From Microcoleus sp. bin38.metabat.b11b12b14.051 (lineage in GTDB: Bacteria; Cyanobacteriota; Cyanobacteriia; Cyanobacteriales; Microcoleaceae): a DNA stretch of 64,000 nt. The stretch spans positions 434,001 through 498,000 of the forward strand of contig NZ_JAAFKD010000001.1 in the NCBI RefSeq assembly GCF_013299165.1, given 5' to 3'. The notes below the pieces were generated by a model. It saw only the letters and a program-made list of their open reading frames with translations. It was not told the DNA's origin and ran no database searches. The position numbers and the translations under genes were made by a program. Numbering within the stretch: the stretch's first letter is position 1; each line of letters begins with the position of its first letter. Below, piece by piece: positions 25,322 to 34,325 of the stretch.

Positions 25322-26354
25322 TCAAGTTTGCACGGAAAACTCGTCTGCGTCAATGTCCCAGTTTACCCAGCGAATTGCCTCGCGGGCGGATGTCATATTA
25401 GGAGGCACTCGCAGGGCATGAATGAATCCCGTGCTCGGACAAGTCATTTTTAACAGATAAATTGGCTCAACATCCGCATTATCGATTTGTAGTAGAGTGT
25501 ATTCTTGCCAAGAATCTAATTCTGCTGCTTGCAATTCGCAGCAAATTTTATCATAACCAATTCCCTGAATTAATACTCGTCTTAATTCAGCATTCTTTTC
25601 CTCTAAAATCCAGGTAGATTCCCACCTATCCGGGTGAATTTGTCCGTATTTTTCGGGTAATGTTACGCCATGATAGGAATAGATTTTGTAACCATCGGCA
25701 AATTCCAGTGCAGCTTCCCCTTCTGCGTGGAGGCGGTATTCGCTGTCTAGGCGAAGCGCAGAAGGGCGATCGCACACAATGCAGATATCATCCAAGGGAA
25801 AAATCCAGCCGCATTTTGCTACAATTTGTTTCAGACATTCAAAAAGTTTCTGTGCCTCTGGAGCGATCGGAATGCTAAAGGCAGAAACCCATAATTCAGC
25901 AAGAGGGAGATCCATAACAATGTATCTTGGACTTAAGTATGTCCTGTAATAGTCAGAAATTTCTACAATCAATTGTGCTTCTAACTGTGACTCCCATCTA
26001 ATTAACTCGCTAGATCCCCTCTGCCATCCTGTCAGTAAGGACAAGGGGTGCAGCGCATCTTGTACCAGTTTTTTAAGTCGATAGATCAACTTAGTTTCAT
26101 TCGCCCTCTTCAGCATTGCTAATTCTGCTAATGCTTTCTTAGGACTACTGTAAAAAGTTATTTCAGGGGCTTCTAAACCAAGGCATAAATAGGCGACTTC
26201 AACTGCCACTGTGGCTTGATGACGATTTATTGATTCGGTAGAGTTGCCGAGAGTTTCCCACGAATAATGATGATACGCTTCTTCGATGACAGCCATCTGT
26301 TCAGGTGTAAGGTTTAGATCCAGAACATTCAAATTAGTTAGAGATTGCAGGGGT
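25322..26354 (-). pseudogene. 3' part of a split LRR-DUF6745 gene
   Basis: An open frame of about 340 codons encoding the DUF6745 region: LTPEQMAVIEEAYHHYSW near the start and ALEFADGYKIYSYHGVTLPE with WILEEKNAELRRVLIQGIGY later. Read upstream through 26354 it continues as KPLQSLTNLNVLDLN, one leucine-rich repeat, with no start codon of its own (a TTG at 26332 is inside the repeat). The remaining LRR repeats lie beyond the TnpB insertion at 27798-28135. The gene was therefore cut in two. The 3' half may still be translated from an internal start, but the full protein is lost. Confidence 0.75.
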
Positions 26355-27642
26355 TTGACATCTCCCCAGCCCGAGTCATAGACGGGGATTCATAAGACCA
26401 TAATTTGAGTCTTACAGGTGCTGACAAATCACCTCTACCAACTCCACTTAGATCCAATCCAAGTATTGTTGCTACTTTTCGACCAATATTTGCACACCCA
26501 TTGCAGTCTGCATTAATTAGCCATCCTTTCGCAGTCCGATATAATCCACGCTTAATTCTGCTTCCAGAAGCTTTCCACCCTTCGGGTTTTTCGCCGAATG
26601 TAGGCAGTTCATCGCCATCTAGAAAAGAACTTTTTGAGGTATAGGATTCTTCAGTATCGACGAATTTTATTCCGTACTGTTTGCACAGTTGAGCAATTCT
26701 CTCTTTTAACCGACCCGTGGGAATTTGCACAAATTTTTGATTCGTCTTTGTACCGAGATTTATCGAATATTTCTGATTTTTGTTCCAGCCAAATATGACT
26801 GTACCAATCTTGGAGGATACACAATGATTGATGACTTTACGAGCAGCTTTATTAACTGCGTCCCGCATTGTTCTATTTCTGCTTTCGGTTAGCCGTTCCA
26901 GTCTTTTAGACCAGAATCCGTTGTCTTTTCCAGACATCAAGGCTGCAACTCGCTTATTATAGCCTTGGTTGATAGACTTGAGATGCTTTCCGTCTACGAT
27001 GAATGAAGTTCCAGTATTGCTAACGCAAGTTATCCAGTTGTCCATCCCATGATCGATCATCAACACAGAGTCAACATTTACCTCAGATTGGATAGTTGCT
27101 TTTCGGCAAACTAATTCTAGATAAAAACACCCGTTTTTCGGCAATATCCTGTATTCCCGAATAGCAGAATGCTCTAAGTTAGATGGCATCGGCAAACAGA
27201 ACGAATCAATTCCAAACCAAGCTTTGACCTTGTTTCCTAATGGAAATCGTAACATTCCATTTTTTAATTTAACCGATCTACCTGTAAATGTAACCAAGGC
27301 TAATCCGCCTTGTCTGTATCCAGGAAGTCTTGGGCATTGCGCCACTGTCCCTTCTTTGAATCCAGTCAGCAAGCCTAAATAGGAGTTGAAAGACTCAGCG
27401 ACGCTCGTCAATATTTGTTGTGCGGTATCCGAATAGAAAGCTTTGTAATGAATGTTTTTATTTTCAGTTCCTAGAACTTTATGTAACTTGCCTCTAGTCG
27501 GTATCCTTCCGGTTTTGAAGAAGAGTTGTCGGGCATAGTAAATCCCACAATTTATTAACTTTGAGGCTTCACTGCACAAAAAATCTAGGACGGCTTTTAA
27601 GTCTTTGTCGGGATTAATTAAATTTTGCTGGCATCCATACAT
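26338..27642 (-). CDS. tnpB: RNA-guided endonuclease TnpB (IS605 OrfB family)
   Basis: A 434-residue TnpB. RuvC-like acidic residues are all visible: Asp in VLMIDHGMDN, Glu in FVDTEESYTSKSS and Asp in INADCNGCANIGRK. The cysteine-pair zinc ribbon usual between the last two motifs is absent; the linker GSRIKRGLYRTAKGW is that of the zinc-less cyanobacterial subgroup. TnpB uses an RNA made from the right end of its element to cut DNA beside a short motif. The last six codons and stop come from the target gene, because the frame runs through the right-end hairpin. The nuclease looks intact. Confidence 0.88.
   Translation of the reverse strand: MYGCQQNLINPDKDLKAVLDFLCSEASKLINCGIYYARQLFFKTGRIPTRGKLHKVLGTENKNIHYKAFYSDTAQQILTSVAESFNSYLGLLTGFKEGTVAQCPRLPGYRQGGLALVTFTGRSVKLKNGMLRFPLGNKVKAWFGIDSFCLPMPSNLEHSAIREYRILPKNGCFYLELVCRKATIQSEVNVDSVLMIDHGMDNWITCVSNTGTSFIVDGKHLKSINQGYNKRVAALMSGKDNGFWSKRLERLTESRNRTMRDAVNKAARKVINHCVSSKIGTVIFGWNKNQKYSINLGTKTNQKFVQIPTGRLKERIAQLCKQYGIKFVDTEESYTSKSSFLDGDELPTFGEKPEGWKASGSRIKRGLYRTAKGWLINADCNGCANIGRKVATILGLDLSGVGRGDLSAPVRLKLWSYESPSMTRAGEMSNPCNL
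26355..26400 (-). ncRNA. Probable 3' end of the TnpB guide RNA (element right end)
   Basis: In TnpB elements the guide RNA covers the 3' end of tnpB and the right end, with the guide read from the flank. Here the right-end hairpin lies about 26362-26392 (arms CCCG and CGGG), and the next bases, starting ACCCCTGCAATC on the minus strand, would be the guide. The RNA boundaries are inferred from the family; only the hairpin and junction are seen. Confidence 0.5.
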
Positions 27643-27797
27643 TCTGTTTTACTCCTTGATTTATGGTAGCATATTGTGGTTGATTTAAGATTAAAATATG
27701 CTGACCCAAAACCAATCCCAGAAATCAAGAAGGCGGTTGAAACCGCAGCCGCGTTCCTCCCCTTGTCGTTAGCCCGGGGCTTCCCGCTCGTTTTTCG
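26355..27797 (-). mobile_element. IS605-family TnpB-only insertion element
   Basis: About 1443 bp inserted in the LRR-DUF6745 gene. Comparing the flanks with the intact repeat units GACATCACACCTTTGCAATC places the junctions near GACATCAC at the left end and ACCCCTGCAATC at the right end. The right end contains a hairpin (CCCG and CGGG arms around TCTATGACT) and finishes with GATGTCAA. The left end contains GCCCCGGGC. There are no terminal inverted repeats or target duplication, as expected for IS200/IS605 elements. No TnpA is encoded, so movement would need help in trans. Confidence 0.75.
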
Positions 27798-28135
27798 GTG
27801 ATGTCTGATATTTTATTGCCGCTCAGATACAGATCAGTCAAATGAGTCAAAGATTGCAGGCGTGTGATGTCTGATATTTTATTATTGTACAGATTCAGAG
27901 AAGTCAAATGAGTCAGAGATTGCAAAGGTGTGATGTCTGATATTTGATTTTCGCTCAGATTCAGATAATTCCTACTTGACAGTATCTGGTTCGCTTCATA
28001 AATGTCAGAAATGCCAGCTTTATTTAACAGCACCTCAAGTGTATTTCTTGCTGCTTCACAAAGGCTGTCTTTGTGCAAGCACCAGTCGGCAAAGCTGCTG
28101 AAAGTTATCGATGGTTTTGGTTGTTGTTCTGACAT
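27798..28135 (-). pseudogene. 5' part of the split LRR-DUF6745 gene
   Basis: The frame starts MSEQQPKPSITFSSFADWCL and runs through leucine-rich repeats of the form NLSENQISDITPLQSLTHL, LNLYNNKISDITRLQSLTHL and LYLSGNKISDIT. It then enters the TnpB element and ends after about 25 foreign residues at 27725. The intact protein would have continued into one more repeat and the DUF6745 domain. Truncated LRR protein could still be made. The LRR repeats suggest a protein-binding role. Confidence 0.75.
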
Positions 28136-28265
28136 AAAATTGTTGTAAATTAGGAGGAGATGATACTACTTTATGACTCGCACGGGTGAACGAAGGGAAT
28201 TTGGAGTCGGAAAATTGCGGTTAATTATCCCGGATTTGCGCTGTAATTTTATTTGTTGGGTGGCA

Positions 28266-28341
28266 AGAAACCGGGTTTCTCTGCAAATTTGGGTTCAGTA
28301 CGAGACATTTTGGAAGAAACCCGGTTTCTGGGATTTGGGTA
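28266..28341. repeat. GAAACCGGGTTTCT hairpin repeat
   Basis: Two inverted copies, AGAAACCGGGTTTCT and AGAAACCCGGTTTCT, are separated by about 45 bases; each is itself nearly palindromic. Other members occur at 28941-29003 and 57590-57755. No coding role. Confidence 0.75.
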
Positions 28342-28362
28342 GGATTCCCTACAACTGAATAA

Positions 28363-28606
28363 CGGGGATAAATCACCCTGATTTCGTATAATTCAGTGGC
28401 TGCTAATTCTTGACAAAGGCGATCGCCCAAAATGACATCCAATGCTGCGATCGCCGATCGCACAATAACCCACTTTAATCATTTCCTCCGCGTGCGATCG
28501 CACGCGGAGGGCCAGTGGAAAGCGCGAACACTCTCCACTTTTCGCGATAAACCCGAATCTGAGCTTCTTGTGCTGGCGTGAGTTTTTTAACCTTAGTCTG
28601 AGACAT
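28363..28606 (-). pseudogene. Frameshifted remnant of a second DUF6745 gene
   Basis: The ATG at 28606 begins MSQTKVKKLTPAQEAQIRVY, then REKWRVFALSTG, which is the typical start of DUF6745 proteins. The reading continues as HAEEMIKVGYCAIGD in a second frame and LDVILGDRLCQELAATELYE in a third, so at least two frameshifts have occurred. One lies beside a duplicated CGCGTGCGATCGCACGCGG palindrome, which may have caused it. A dispersed hairpin repeat follows. Confidence 0.6.
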
Positions 28607-28886
28607 ACCGCCAACCTTGGGGCTCGTATTCCCGCTGAATTCGCACCATCCAATTACCTTCAGGAATGGCGATCGCGTGGTGCTCTTCGTGACTCAATAA
28701 AGCTGTCGGCGAAAGCACCCGCAAGTACAGAGTACCGTCTTTTTCGTACAGTTCGGCTTGTCCCTCAACAATCCGGTGAGAATGTCCCGTGACTTCACCT
28801 TCGGCGAGGGTGAGGTGAGATTTTTTTTCTCCTGCGATTTGCGGTACGGGGGTGAGAATTACGTCGCCTTGTCGGATGGGTTGCAT
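28593..28886 (-). CDS. Conserved hypothetical protein associated with DUF6745 genes
   Basis: A 97-residue small, beta-rich protein beginning MQPIRQGDVILTPVPQIAG, with EVTGHSHRIVEGQAELYE and HEEHHAIAIPEGNWMVRIQ. The His-rich central strand pair suggests a small barrel or cupin-like fold, but I cannot name it. Its end overlaps the start of the DUF6745 remnant by 14 bases, the usual close pairing of this family with DUF6745 genes in cyanobacteria. The function is unknown. Confidence 0.7.
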   Translation of the reverse strand: MQPIRQGDVILTPVPQIAGEKKSHLTLAEGEVTGHSHRIVEGQAELYEKDGTLYLRVLSPTALLSHEEHHAIAIPEGNWMVRIQREYEPQGWRYVSD

Positions 28887-29272
28887 AGGTTTTTTCTAAT
28901 TTTTATTTGCTGATTAGTCTTGAACGCACGGGTAGTCAGAAACCGGGTTTTTTACGAAAATACTCGATGACAGCCTTTGATATCGATAAAAACCCGGTTT
29001 CTAGGCCTGTTGATGCGTTTGGGACTGGTAGTGTCGAGCGAGCTTTTCTATCACAACCTTATACTACATTTGTTGCGAAAATGAGAAGTTTTTGTCAAAC
29101 TGCGATCGTATCGTTTCTGCTTGCATGGGAATAATATTTTTCGCCCTGGCCGATCGCGAATCCTCATCGTAATTGCCGATCGCGATCGAGACCCTCGCAC
29201 TACAATATAATTGCGATTGACAAATGACTATTGACAAATGACTATTGACAAATGACTATTGACAAATGACTA
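28887..29272. repeat. Intergenic repeats with a 4 x 14-bp array
   Basis: A GAAACCGGGTTT/AAACCCGGTTTC pair at 28941-29003 is followed by AT-rich sequence with several CGATCG motifs. At 29216-29271 the unit ATTGACAAATGACT is repeated exactly four times and ends one base before the stop codon of the large sensor kinase gene on the minus strand. No gene is supported. Confidence 0.85.
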
Positions 29273-32101
29273 TTATCCTTCAAATGCTGCAACCGAAACC
29301 CGATCGCGCCCAGCCTCTTTCGCCCGATAAAGCGACTCATCGGCGATCGCAATTAACGTCCCCGGCTGCGACATCGGCGCCGGAATGCAGCAAGCGACAC
29401 CCAAACTCAGCGTCACGTATTCGCTGACACCAGACTTGGCGTGAAGTATCCGCAAATCCCGCACCTGTTGCGCGATTTTATCGGCCACGCAAGCCGCACC
29501 CTGAATATCCGTATTGGGCAAAACTATGGCAAATTCTTCTCCACCGTAACGCGCTACTAAATCAGCCGATCGCTTTACCGATTTCTGGAGAACCTGCGCC
29601 ACTTGCCGCAAACACTCATCACCCGCTTGGTGGCCGTAAGTGTCGTTATAAAGTTTGAAATAATCGATATCGCACATAATCAAAGATAGCGGTGCTTCTT
29701 CCCTCGCCAAACGCCGCCATTCCGTATCGAGATATTCATTAAAACAGCGGCGGTTTCTCACCTCAGTCAAACTGTCGTAAGTTGCCAAATACTGCAAGGC
29801 TCGATTCACCGTTTCCAACTGCCGTTTTTGCTGCTGCAACTGGCGGTTGAGCGCCGTCAACTGCTGTTCGGCTGCGTGGGTTCTGAGCAAATTTCTCACC
29901 CTCGCTAGCAGTTCCCTCTCGTCAAAAGGCTTGGCAATATAATCGTCAGCACCAGCATCCAAACTTTCGATCCGAGCTTCCATTCCCGATCGCCCTGTCA
30001 AAAAGATTACCGGAGTCGAACTCAATTCTGGCGTGTTCCGAATCTCCTTGAGCAAATCCAGCCCGTTTTGTCGGGGCATGATTTGGTCGCTCAAAATCAA
30101 ATTCGGCTGCAAACTTTTGGCTTTTTCTAAACCTTCAATCCCGTCCCTTGCCACGGCAACTCGATAGTATGGACTCAATAAGGTTTTGAGGTAATCCAGC
30201 AGAAAATTGTTGTCTTCAACTACCAGCAATAGTGGTAATTCTCGGCTGTCTGTTGTTGATTCTTCGCCGTTATTTGGACAGTCAAAACTTTGAGACTCCG
30301 ACAGCCCTGGTGCAGGTGCGATCGCCCCAACAGTTCCCGCGTCTTCGCCGCCGAATCCAGTCAGCCCGGCCAATTGGGCGATCGCGTTCACCAACTGATT
30401 CGCGGACACAGGCTTCGACAAATGCCTCTGAAACCCCGCAGACAGCGCCGATGCCGAATCCTCCTCACGGACGCCTCCCGTGAGGGCTACCGCCGGCAGC
30501 AGTTCCCTTTGCTCGGACATTTCCATGGCTCTGACGCGGCCGATCAAATCGCAGCCGTCTGCTTCGGGTACCGCCATATCGCTCACCAACACGTCGGGGC
30601 GCGACTTTTGCAACTCGGCCATCGCTTCGCAAGCGCTACCCACTGCTGTTACCTTGGCTCCGAATGCTTCCAGGCCTGTTTTGAGAAATTCCCGGATCTC
30701 GGGGTTGCTGTCCACTATCAGGACTTGCTTGGACGCTAGGGGTTTGGACACAGATCCGGGTCTGCTTTCGATTTTGCCGATCGCCAAAGCGTGATCGCTC
30801 GTATTGTTGGTGTGGGCGATCGGTAGCTGCACCGCAAAGGTCGCTCCCTGTCCCAGCCCGGGACTCTGGGCCGAAACAGTTCCCCCGTGCAGTTCCACCA
30901 ACTGTCGCACAATTGAGAGCCCTAAACCGAGGCGGTTTTGTTCTTTGGTTTTCCAGCTATCTGCGGGGCGGAAGTAGTCGAAGATGTAAGGCAGAAACTT
31001 GGGTTCGATCCCGCAACCGCTGTCGCCTACGCCGATCGACGCGCCATCCGGGGTAGGCTCGACCCGCACCCTGATTGGCTCTGGTGTTGCTGCTGGGGTG
31101 AATTTGATGGCGTTGGCTATCAGGTTCCAGATTATTTGCCCGAAGCGTTCTGCATCGACCGAAATGTAGTTGATGGCGGGGTCGAAATGTGTTTCTATGC
31201 GGATGTTTTTGGCCCTCGCCGCGGGGCGGAGGGTGTCGATCGCCGATTCTATGACAGACGGCAGGTGAACCGAGCTGATGTTGAGCTGCACTTTCCCTCG
31301 CAACAGCCGCGACAGATCGAGGAGATTGTCTATTTGTCGATTCTGCAATTTGGCGTTGTTTTCGATGATTTCCAAAGCGCGGTTGGTGGTGGCTTCGTTT
31401 AACTTGCGCGATCGAGCTAGTTGTACCCATCCCAAAATCGCGCTGAGGGGCGATCGCAGTTCGTGTCCCGCGATGCCCAAAAATTCGTCTTTGGCGCGGT
31501 TGGCTGCGGCTTGGGCTGTTTCAACGGCTTTGCGATCGGTGATGTCGAATCCGATCGCCAAATACTGACTGGCTTTTCCCTGAAAGTCCAACAGCGGAAC
31601 TACTGCTGCGTGCACCCAATAATCGCTGCCATTCTTAGCTCGATTCTTAATTTCTCCTTGCCAAACTTCATTTTTGGCAACAGTTGACAGCAGATTTTTG
31701 ATTAATTCCGAAGACTTATATTCCGAGTGCAGGATGCTGAAATGGCAGCCGATCAGTTCGGTACACGAATAGTTAGAAATACTACAAACTAGATCGCTGA
31801 CATAGTTGATAATTCCTCGGGCGTCGGTTCTCACCGCCAGTGTCGATCGGTCGATCGCTACTTTAAAATCCAAACATTCTGGCAGCGACGAATCTAGTTC
31901 TTTTGTCGTAGAAATTTGACCGGGGCGATCGGGCGCGTTTGGTGGCTGGCGCTCTGGCCACTCCTTGCTCCGCTGTTGGATTTCCATTGCTTCTATTTTC
32001 CCCTGACGGCTGACAGCTAATCTACTCGCATCCTGATTCATTATCACTGTTTTTTTTACCCACGTTGGCGGGTGCAATATTTTGTATATTTTCATTGGCA
32101 T
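29273..32101 (-). CDS. Hybrid sensor histidine kinase/response regulator with diguanylate cyclase output
   Basis: A 942-residue multidomain signalling protein. In order: PAS (about residues 78-192, ending IGFDITDRK), HisKA with the phospho-His in GIAGHELRSPLSAILG, HATPase with GVGDSGCGIEP and GLGLSIVRQL, a receiver domain (LIVDSNPEIREF, SDMAVP), a second receiver (LVVEDNNFLLDY, SDQIMP), a coiled coil, and GGDEF. The last has an intact active site GGEEF and an RxxD product-inhibition site (RSAD) five residues before it. It should link a sensed input to c-di-GMP synthesis. No membrane segment is present, so it is cytosolic. Confidence 0.9.
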   Translation of the reverse strand: MPMKIYKILHPPTWVKKTVIMNQDASRLAVSRQGKIEAMEIQQRSKEWPERQPPNAPDRPGQISTTKELDSSLPECLDFKVAIDRSTLAVRTDARGIINYVSDLVCSISNYSCTELIGCHFSILHSEYKSSELIKNLLSTVAKNEVWQGEIKNRAKNGSDYWVHAAVVPLLDFQGKASQYLAIGFDITDRKAVETAQAAANRAKDEFLGIAGHELRSPLSAILGWVQLARSRKLNEATTNRALEIIENNAKLQNRQIDNLLDLSRLLRGKVQLNISSVHLPSVIESAIDTLRPAARAKNIRIETHFDPAINYISVDAERFGQIIWNLIANAIKFTPAATPEPIRVRVEPTPDGASIGVGDSGCGIEPKFLPYIFDYFRPADSWKTKEQNRLGLGLSIVRQLVELHGGTVSAQSPGLGQGATFAVQLPIAHTNNTSDHALAIGKIESRPGSVSKPLASKQVLIVDSNPEIREFLKTGLEAFGAKVTAVGSACEAMAELQKSRPDVLVSDMAVPEADGCDLIGRVRAMEMSEQRELLPAVALTGGVREEDSASALSAGFQRHLSKPVSANQLVNAIAQLAGLTGFGGEDAGTVGAIAPAPGLSESQSFDCPNNGEESTTDSRELPLLLVVEDNNFLLDYLKTLLSPYYRVAVARDGIEGLEKAKSLQPNLILSDQIMPRQNGLDLLKEIRNTPELSSTPVIFLTGRSGMEARIESLDAGADDYIAKPFDERELLARVRNLLRTHAAEQQLTALNRQLQQQKRQLETVNRALQYLATYDSLTEVRNRRCFNEYLDTEWRRLAREEAPLSLIMCDIDYFKLYNDTYGHQAGDECLRQVAQVLQKSVKRSADLVARYGGEEFAIVLPNTDIQGAACVADKIAQQVRDLRILHAKSGVSEYVTLSLGVACCIPAPMSQPGTLIAIADESLYRAKEAGRDRVSVAAFEG

Positions 32102-32643
32102 GAAAACTGGGCTGTCGGCACCTCCACTCGGAAGTCATATTATTTGAGATTTCATATCTGAGATTAGGAATGACTGATCGCGATCGGGGTTTGGTTCGCG
32201 GGCAAAGCAGTTGTATTATTTTTATAAAATGTATTCACGTCAGATTTTATAGGGAGTTGAGACTAAATTTTGTCAATCTGAGGGCATATTTTCTCAGATA
32301 TGCCCGCTGTGCCCAGGGGTACGAACACCCAAATTTTTTCTGACGATTACCATCCCACAGCACGTACAAAATCTACTCTGCCGCAGGCTTTCGAGTTTCC
32401 GGCATTCTGTCTCACCTCCAGAAGCCAGATATATGTGCAAGGCTTGACGCTCAAATACTGGGCGGGGAAAGGGCAAACCAAGTCTGTTTTTGCGATCGCC
32501 CGCCACTTCTATTAAATTATTTTTTCCTGCGTCTTGACAGCTCTGTAAATATTTTGTATTATATATTGTATTATACTTAAAACGAGAGAGCAGTCCTACT
32601 GCATTAACGCACTCAAGTATTAACAATTTGAGGAAATTTTTCT
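32102..32643. other. Intergenic region between sensor kinase and methyltransferase
   Basis: A 542-bp region holding no gene I can support. An inverted repeat GGGCATAT/ATATGCCC lies at 32282-32305 without a T-run. A GAGGAAAT ribosome site for the next gene is at about 32630. Confidence 0.5.
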
Positions 32644-33327
32644 GTGAATTTAGACGATGTACGCCAGCAATTTGAACAAAGAGCATTTGATTATGACGGT
32701 TTAATTCCCCGCCTCATTCCGCACTATCGCGAGCAACACCAAATAATCTTGCAATTAATCGATTTTGAAACCAATGCTAACATAAAACTTCTCGATTTAG
32801 GGGCGGGAACTGGCATACTGTCAGCCATGATTTTGCAAGCATTTCCTCAAGCCAATGTCACAGCCTTTGACATGGCAGAAAATATGCTAAAAGTTTGTCA
32901 AACAAACTTGTCCACTTTCGGAGAAAGGCTGACATTGCAGCAGGGAAATTTCGCCGAAGATGATTTCGGCAGCGGTTACGATTTGGTAGTTTCAGGGTTA
33001 GCAATCCACCACCTCGACGGCGAAGGAAAACAAAAGCTATTTCACAAACTTTTTGAGTCAATGAATGCCGGGGGAATCTTGCTAATCCGAGATATTGTCA
33101 CAGGTGCTACCCCAAAGCTGACCGAGCAATACGAACATTTGTGGCGCCAGTACATCAAAGCTAATGGAGAAGACGATGCAGCGTGTTTTAACAGCTACCT
33201 AAAAGAAGATATTCCCTCTTCTGTGGAAGAGCAGACAAGGTGGCTTTCCGAAGCGGGTTTTGCCGACGCAGCTTGTCATTGGCGCTATCTCAATTTTGCT
33301 ATTTTTGGCGGAGTTGTCCCAAAGTAG
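32644..33327 (+). CDS. Class I SAM-dependent methyltransferase
   Basis: A 227-residue Rossmann-fold methyltransferase with the SAM-binding motif LLDLGAGTG near residue 50, an acidic post-I motif in VTAFDMAENML, and YDLVVSGLAIHHLDGEGK marking motif IV. It starts with GTG, preceded by a GAGGAAAT site at suitable distance. It resembles cyanobacterial UbiE/COQ5-like proteins of unknown substrate. It stands alone; the downstream region is repeats. Confidence 0.85.
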   Translation: MNLDDVRQQFEQRAFDYDGLIPRLIPHYREQHQIILQLIDFETNANIKLLDLGAGTGILSAMILQAFPQANVTAFDMAENMLKVCQTNLSTFGERLTLQQGNFAEDDFGSGYDLVVSGLAIHHLDGEGKQKLFHKLFESMNAGGILLIRDIVTGATPKLTEQYEHLWRQYIKANGEDDAACFNSYLKEDIPSSVEEQTRWLSEAGFADAACHWRYLNFAIFGGVVPK

Positions 33328-33708
33328 AAGGGAGAATCTTTGATAACTATCAAAAGCTATTGTAGGGTGCGTCAGGGATGAATATTTTGACTGCCTGCTC
33401 AAGAAAATTCCCCCTGACGCACCCTAGGATTAGTTAGCTCACATTGGGATAAATTTAAGACTAAAATTAATCACAAATATCGCTTCTAGCTTGGTCTCGC
33501 TCCCCCCTTCCCAAGGGGGGAACCGGATCGTTCTCAAAGTCCCCCTTCTTAAGGGGGATTTAGGGGGATCGAGATTCGGCTATAAATGAGAGATACACAG
33601 AATTTCAGAGTTGAGTTTACACGCATTATTCCACTCAATCATTCTCGCAGTCCAAACAGATTAAATAAACCCGATTTTCCCCAAAACAAATCAAAAAAAC
33701 GTCAATAA
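33328..33708. repeat. Two hairpin repeats between methyltransferase and kptA
   Basis: An inverted repeat of the TAGGGTGCGTCAGGG/CCCTGACGCACCCTA type lies at 33363-33426. At 33500-33571 is a C/G-rich repeat, read on the minus strand as GATCCCCCTAAATCCCCCTT then AAGAAGGGGGACTTTGAG. This is the uninterrupted form of the target that carries the MITE-like element at 1595. No gene is present. Confidence 0.8.
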
Positions 33709-34254
33709 ATGAACGAGACAAGATTAGTCAAAATCAGCAGATATCTCAGCAGACACCTGCGCCACGCCCCCTCGCGCATCGGCATTCAACTCGCACCGGG
33801 GGGCTGGGTTCCTGTTAGCGAACTCCTCGATGCTTGCCAAAAAAATAACTTTCCAGTTCAGGTTGCGGAACTTAAAGAAGTAGTCGCACAAAACGACAAA
33901 CAACGCTTTTCGTTCGACTCGACAGGCACTTTGATTCGTGCCAATCAAGGACACAGCGTAGAGATTGACTTGCAGTTAGAACCCGCTGTTCCCCCAGATA
34001 TTTTATATCACGGAACAGGTGCGACTGCCGTCAAATCTATTCAGAGTGAAGGAATTAGGAAAATGTCGCGACATCACGTTCATTTGTCGGCGGATGTTCC
34101 AACAGCCCGTAAAGTAGGTGCCAGACACGGCATTCCGGCTGTGTTGATTGTACGTGCCGCAGCAATGCAACAGGACGGCTATACATTTTACTGCTCGGAT
34201 AACAAAGTTTGGTTGGTAGACTTCGTGCCGCCGACTTATCTCAAACTCAGTTGA
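33709..34254 (+). CDS. kptA: RNA 2'-phosphotransferase KptA/Tpt1
   Basis: A 181-residue protein with the diagnostic N-terminus ISRYLSRHLRHAPSRIGIQL (Arg18 and His19 in the catalytic core) and the later motifs LYHGTGATAVKSIQSEGI and HHVHLSADV. Tpt1/KptA transfers a 2'-phosphate from spliced RNA to NAD+, giving ADP-ribose 1'',2''-cyclic phosphate. Bacterial KptA has no known splicing substrate. It could complement the end-healing enzyme at 17-865, but the two genes are 33 kb apart. Confidence 0.92.
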   Translation: MNETRLVKISRYLSRHLRHAPSRIGIQLAPGGWVPVSELLDACQKNNFPVQVAELKEVVAQNDKQRFSFDSTGTLIRANQGHSVEIDLQLEPAVPPDILYHGTGATAVKSIQSEGIRKMSRHHVHLSADVPTARKVGARHGIPAVLIVRAAAMQQDGYTFYCSDNKVWLVDFVPPTYLKLS

Positions 34255-34325
34255 GAAAATCCTGTTGGGTTGTAGAAAATATGCCGCAAATATTTTACAA
34301 TAGTAGTAACTAGGATTTACGGAAA

